From assembly GCA_948439925.1 (NCBI GenBank), contig CAOJNR010000052.1, forward strand, positions 1 to 7,375: 7,375 nucleotides of DNA, given 5' to 3'. The position numbers and the translations under genes are program-made. Shown here one piece after another: positions 5,674 to 7,375 of this stretch (positions within the stretch are counted from its first letter, which is position 1; each line of letters begins with the position of its first letter). The stretch comes from an uncultured Clostridia bacterium. Its GTDB lineage: Bacteria; Bacillota; Clostridia; Christensenellales; UBA1242. The notes under the pieces are model-generated. The model was not told the DNA's origin, made no database searches, and worked only from the letters and a program-made list of their open reading frames with translations.

Positions 5674-6225
5674 TCAGTTTTCTTGTTCGAGTGAAGAGGT
5701 TTCGTTTGTTGAAATCTCCCCCACACCGCTGTTTTCGTTTTGGTTTATAGTATCATCCATCCACTTTGAAAGAGAATGTTCATATTGTTTCGAAAATTCT
5801 GGAAACGCTTCATTTTCAAATCCTTTAAGTTTGAGAGCCACGTCCAAATCAGACATCATGTTCTTTTTGTTTTGTGCATCTTTTTTGTAGTTTTCAACTG
5901 CATAATTAAGCTGACTTAAAAACCTAGCTTTTTCAGAAGCTTCTGGCGTTAGTTTTATTTGTTCCAGTGCAATTTTTATTCTTTCCTCTCGTCTGTTAAG
6001 ATCTTTTGACATAGGAGTTAGTTTTAGGTTAGGTTTAGGAATTTGTTTTATTATATATTGTTTGATTGAGTCATCAGGCAAACGATAGTTTGCCACTTCA
6101 AAATATTGATAAGTGTAATTAATAATGATTCGCTTAATTTCTTTACCAATAAGCTCATAGTTTTCTTGTGCGTATTTCCAATCGGTATTGTTAAATATGC
6201 TGTTTTGTGTGTTGTTTGATGACAT
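5674..6225 (-). CDS. Hypothetical protein, 183 aa, first gene of minus-strand operon
   Basis: No family recognised. It is hydrophilic and cysteine-free, with no signal peptide or membrane span. A short Asn/Ser-rich start (1-15) leads to a segment rich in Tyr and Ile (EIKRIIINYTYQYFEVANY, 29-47), then long charged helical stretches (72-120, 124-165), and a low-complexity Ser/Asn/Glu tail (160-183). Residues 73-113 resemble residues 40-80 of the next protein. The start is well supported: GGAGG (6231-6235 on the minus strand) lies 5 nt before the ATG, and a near-consensus promoter lies about 40 bases further up. It ends in TGA, 12 bases before the next gene. It sits between argS and an rRNA operon with no mobile-element genes in view. 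Function unknown. Confidence 0.87.
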   Translation of the reverse strand: MSSNNTQNSIFNNTDWKYAQENYELIGKEIKRIIINYTYQYFEVANYRLPDDSIKQYIIKQIPKPNLKLTPMSKDLNRREERIKIALEQIKLTPEASEKARFLSQLNYAVENYKKDAQNKKNMMSDLDVALKLKGFENEAFPEFSKQYEHSLSKWMDDTINQNENSGVGEISTNETSSLEQEN

Positions 6226-6265
6226 TTTTTCCTCCGTTGTATTAAATTTTTACTTCTATTTTAGA

Positions 6266-6294
6266 ATTTTATCATATTTCTTGGTAAGTGTCAA
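6266..6294 (-). promoter_or_regulatory. Near-consensus promoter of the minus-strand operon
   Basis: On the minus strand: TTGACA (6289-6294), a 17-bp spacer, TAAAAT (6266-6271) with TGA directly before it (extended -10). Transcription would start near 6259, giving a leader of about 34 nt that contains the GGAGG of the 183-aa gene. It is divergent from the rRNA promoter, about 165 bases between start sites. Confidence 0.88.
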
Positions 6295-6320
6295 TAGCTA
6301 TTTTAATAAAAATCTCAAAC

Positions 6321-6356
6321 AGAAGACCACAACGGGTCTGGGAGTATCGCGGAGGA
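6321..6356. other. GC-rich hairpin island upstream of the rRNA promoter, possible 5S rRNA remnant
   Basis: A GC-rich patch stands out in very AT-rich DNA. AGACC (6324-6328) pairs with GGTCT (6335-6339) around ACAACG, followed by GGGAGTATCGCGGAGG. The order hairpin, then GGGAGTA, then CGCGG recalls the 3' part of 5S rRNA (helix, GGGAGAGTAGG, CGCCGC), but it is short and diverged. It is not a clear terminator: no T-run follows on + and only a distant one on minus. Confidence 0.25.
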
Positions 6357-6357
6357 A

Positions 6358-6418
6358 ATAAAAAAATAAAAAAAGTTTTAAAAAAGTGTTGACAAAATAT
6401 ATTTCTTTGTGATATATT
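6358..6418 (+). promoter_or_regulatory. rRNA operon promoter with A-tract upstream element
   Basis: TTGACA (6389-6394), an 18-bp spacer, TATATT (6413-6418) preceded by TGA (extended -10). Upstream 6358-6388 is a series of A-tracts and a short T-tract, like the UP elements of strong rRNA promoters. Expected start is around 6423-6425; a G at 6425 would fit the initiating-GTP control known for Bacillota rRNA promoters. Only one promoter is evident. Confidence 0.85.
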
Positions 6419-6424
6419 TAACAT

Positions 6425-6679
6425 GTTCAGACTTTAAGAGGCTGAATCGAACAATTTACAATTAAATAGTATAGACGAAATTGATACAAGAAAAAAACAA
6501 AGTCAATTTACTTAAAGTTATTGAGTGACGGATCAAAGAGCATTATGCTCATACTAAAAGCACAATGTGTATGTGCACTAACCAGGCATTATGCCTGGAC
6601 TAATTAAACTAAGTTTAAGTTATGACCGAATAAAGAAAATATTTTAAATCGGTTGTAAGAAAATGATAAAAACTAAGTT
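6425..6679 (+). ncRNA. rRNA operon leader (transcribed, processed off)
   Basis: About 255 nt between the predicted transcription start and the 16S 5' end, with no coding potential seen. It holds an early hairpin TTCAG/CTGAA (6426-6430, 6442-6446), with CTTTAA in the loop that only weakly resembles boxA; the three-hairpin array at 6538-6598; a 5-bp pairing ACCGA/TCGGT (6625-6629, 6649-6653); and two copies of AAACTAAGTTT. The partner strand for the 16S processing stem lies beyond the window. Confidence 0.7.
6538..6603 (+). repeat. Array of three small hairpins, each followed by ACTAA
   Basis: Hairpin 1: GAGCA TTA TGCTC (6538-6550). Hairpin 2: GCACA/TGTGC (6560-6564, 6572-6576) with a 7-nt loop. 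Hairpin 3: CCAGGCA TTA TGCCTGG (6582-6598). Hairpins 1 and 3 share the core GCATTATGC while their lower stems differ. After each comes ACTAA (6553-6557, 6576-6580, 6599-6603). The regular spacing suggests a repeated structural unit in the rRNA leader. Confidence 0.65.

Positions 6680-6680
<1 letters not shown>
6606..6680 (+). repeat. Direct repeat AAACTAAGTTT bracketing the last part of the 16S leader
   Basis: The 11-mer AAACTAAGTTT occurs at 6606-6616 and 6670-6680, the second copy ending at the predicted 16S 5' end. Each copy is nearly self-complementary (AAACT/AGTTT). A role in leader processing is inference. Confidence 0.5.

Positions 6681-7375
<695 letters not shown>

Overview
The window looks like chromosomal DNA from an AT-rich, low-GC Gram-positive bacterium (Bacillota, probably an uncultured Clostridia-type lineage). 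The reasons are strong GGAGG ribosome-binding sites, consensus sigma-A promoters with TGn extensions, the dnaX-ybaB-recR gene order, and a 16S rRNA with a short V3 loop typical of that group. Genus-level placement cannot be made by eye.

Left part (1-4921, all + strand) is housekeeping. It starts with the 3' two-thirds of tpiA (glycolysis). A promoter then drives a dnaX-ybaB-recR cluster for clamp loading, nucleoid association and recombinational repair, followed by argS. The most notable point is in dnaX. The zero frame covers only the ATPase and collar domains (370 codons) and stops at a UGA directly after a run of nine A. The tau-like C-terminal domain continues in the -1 frame and ends at 2184, giving a 488-residue product if the ribosome or RNA polymerase slips on the run. 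This resembles dnaX frameshifting in E. coli and Thermus, but with the long product as the shifted one. A single-base homopolymer error is the main alternative.

Middle part (4922-6305) is accessory. A 45-codon gene of unknown function has its own extended -10 promoter, strong ribosome-binding site and perfect hairpin terminator. Facing it is a two-gene minus-strand operon (183 and 140 aa, both unrecognised, possibly distant paralogs) with a near-perfect promoter. The two units converge on two back-to-back terminators.

Right part (6306-7375) is the start of a ribosomal RNA operon on the + strand. It has a TTGACA/TATATT promoter behind A-tracts, a leader of about 255 nt with an array of three hairpins each followed by ACTAA, and the first ~696 nt of 16S rRNA, cut by the window edge. 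A small GC-rich hairpin island just upstream of the promoter may be a decayed 5S rRNA fragment. No tRNA, CRISPR, transposase or SRP RNA was seen.
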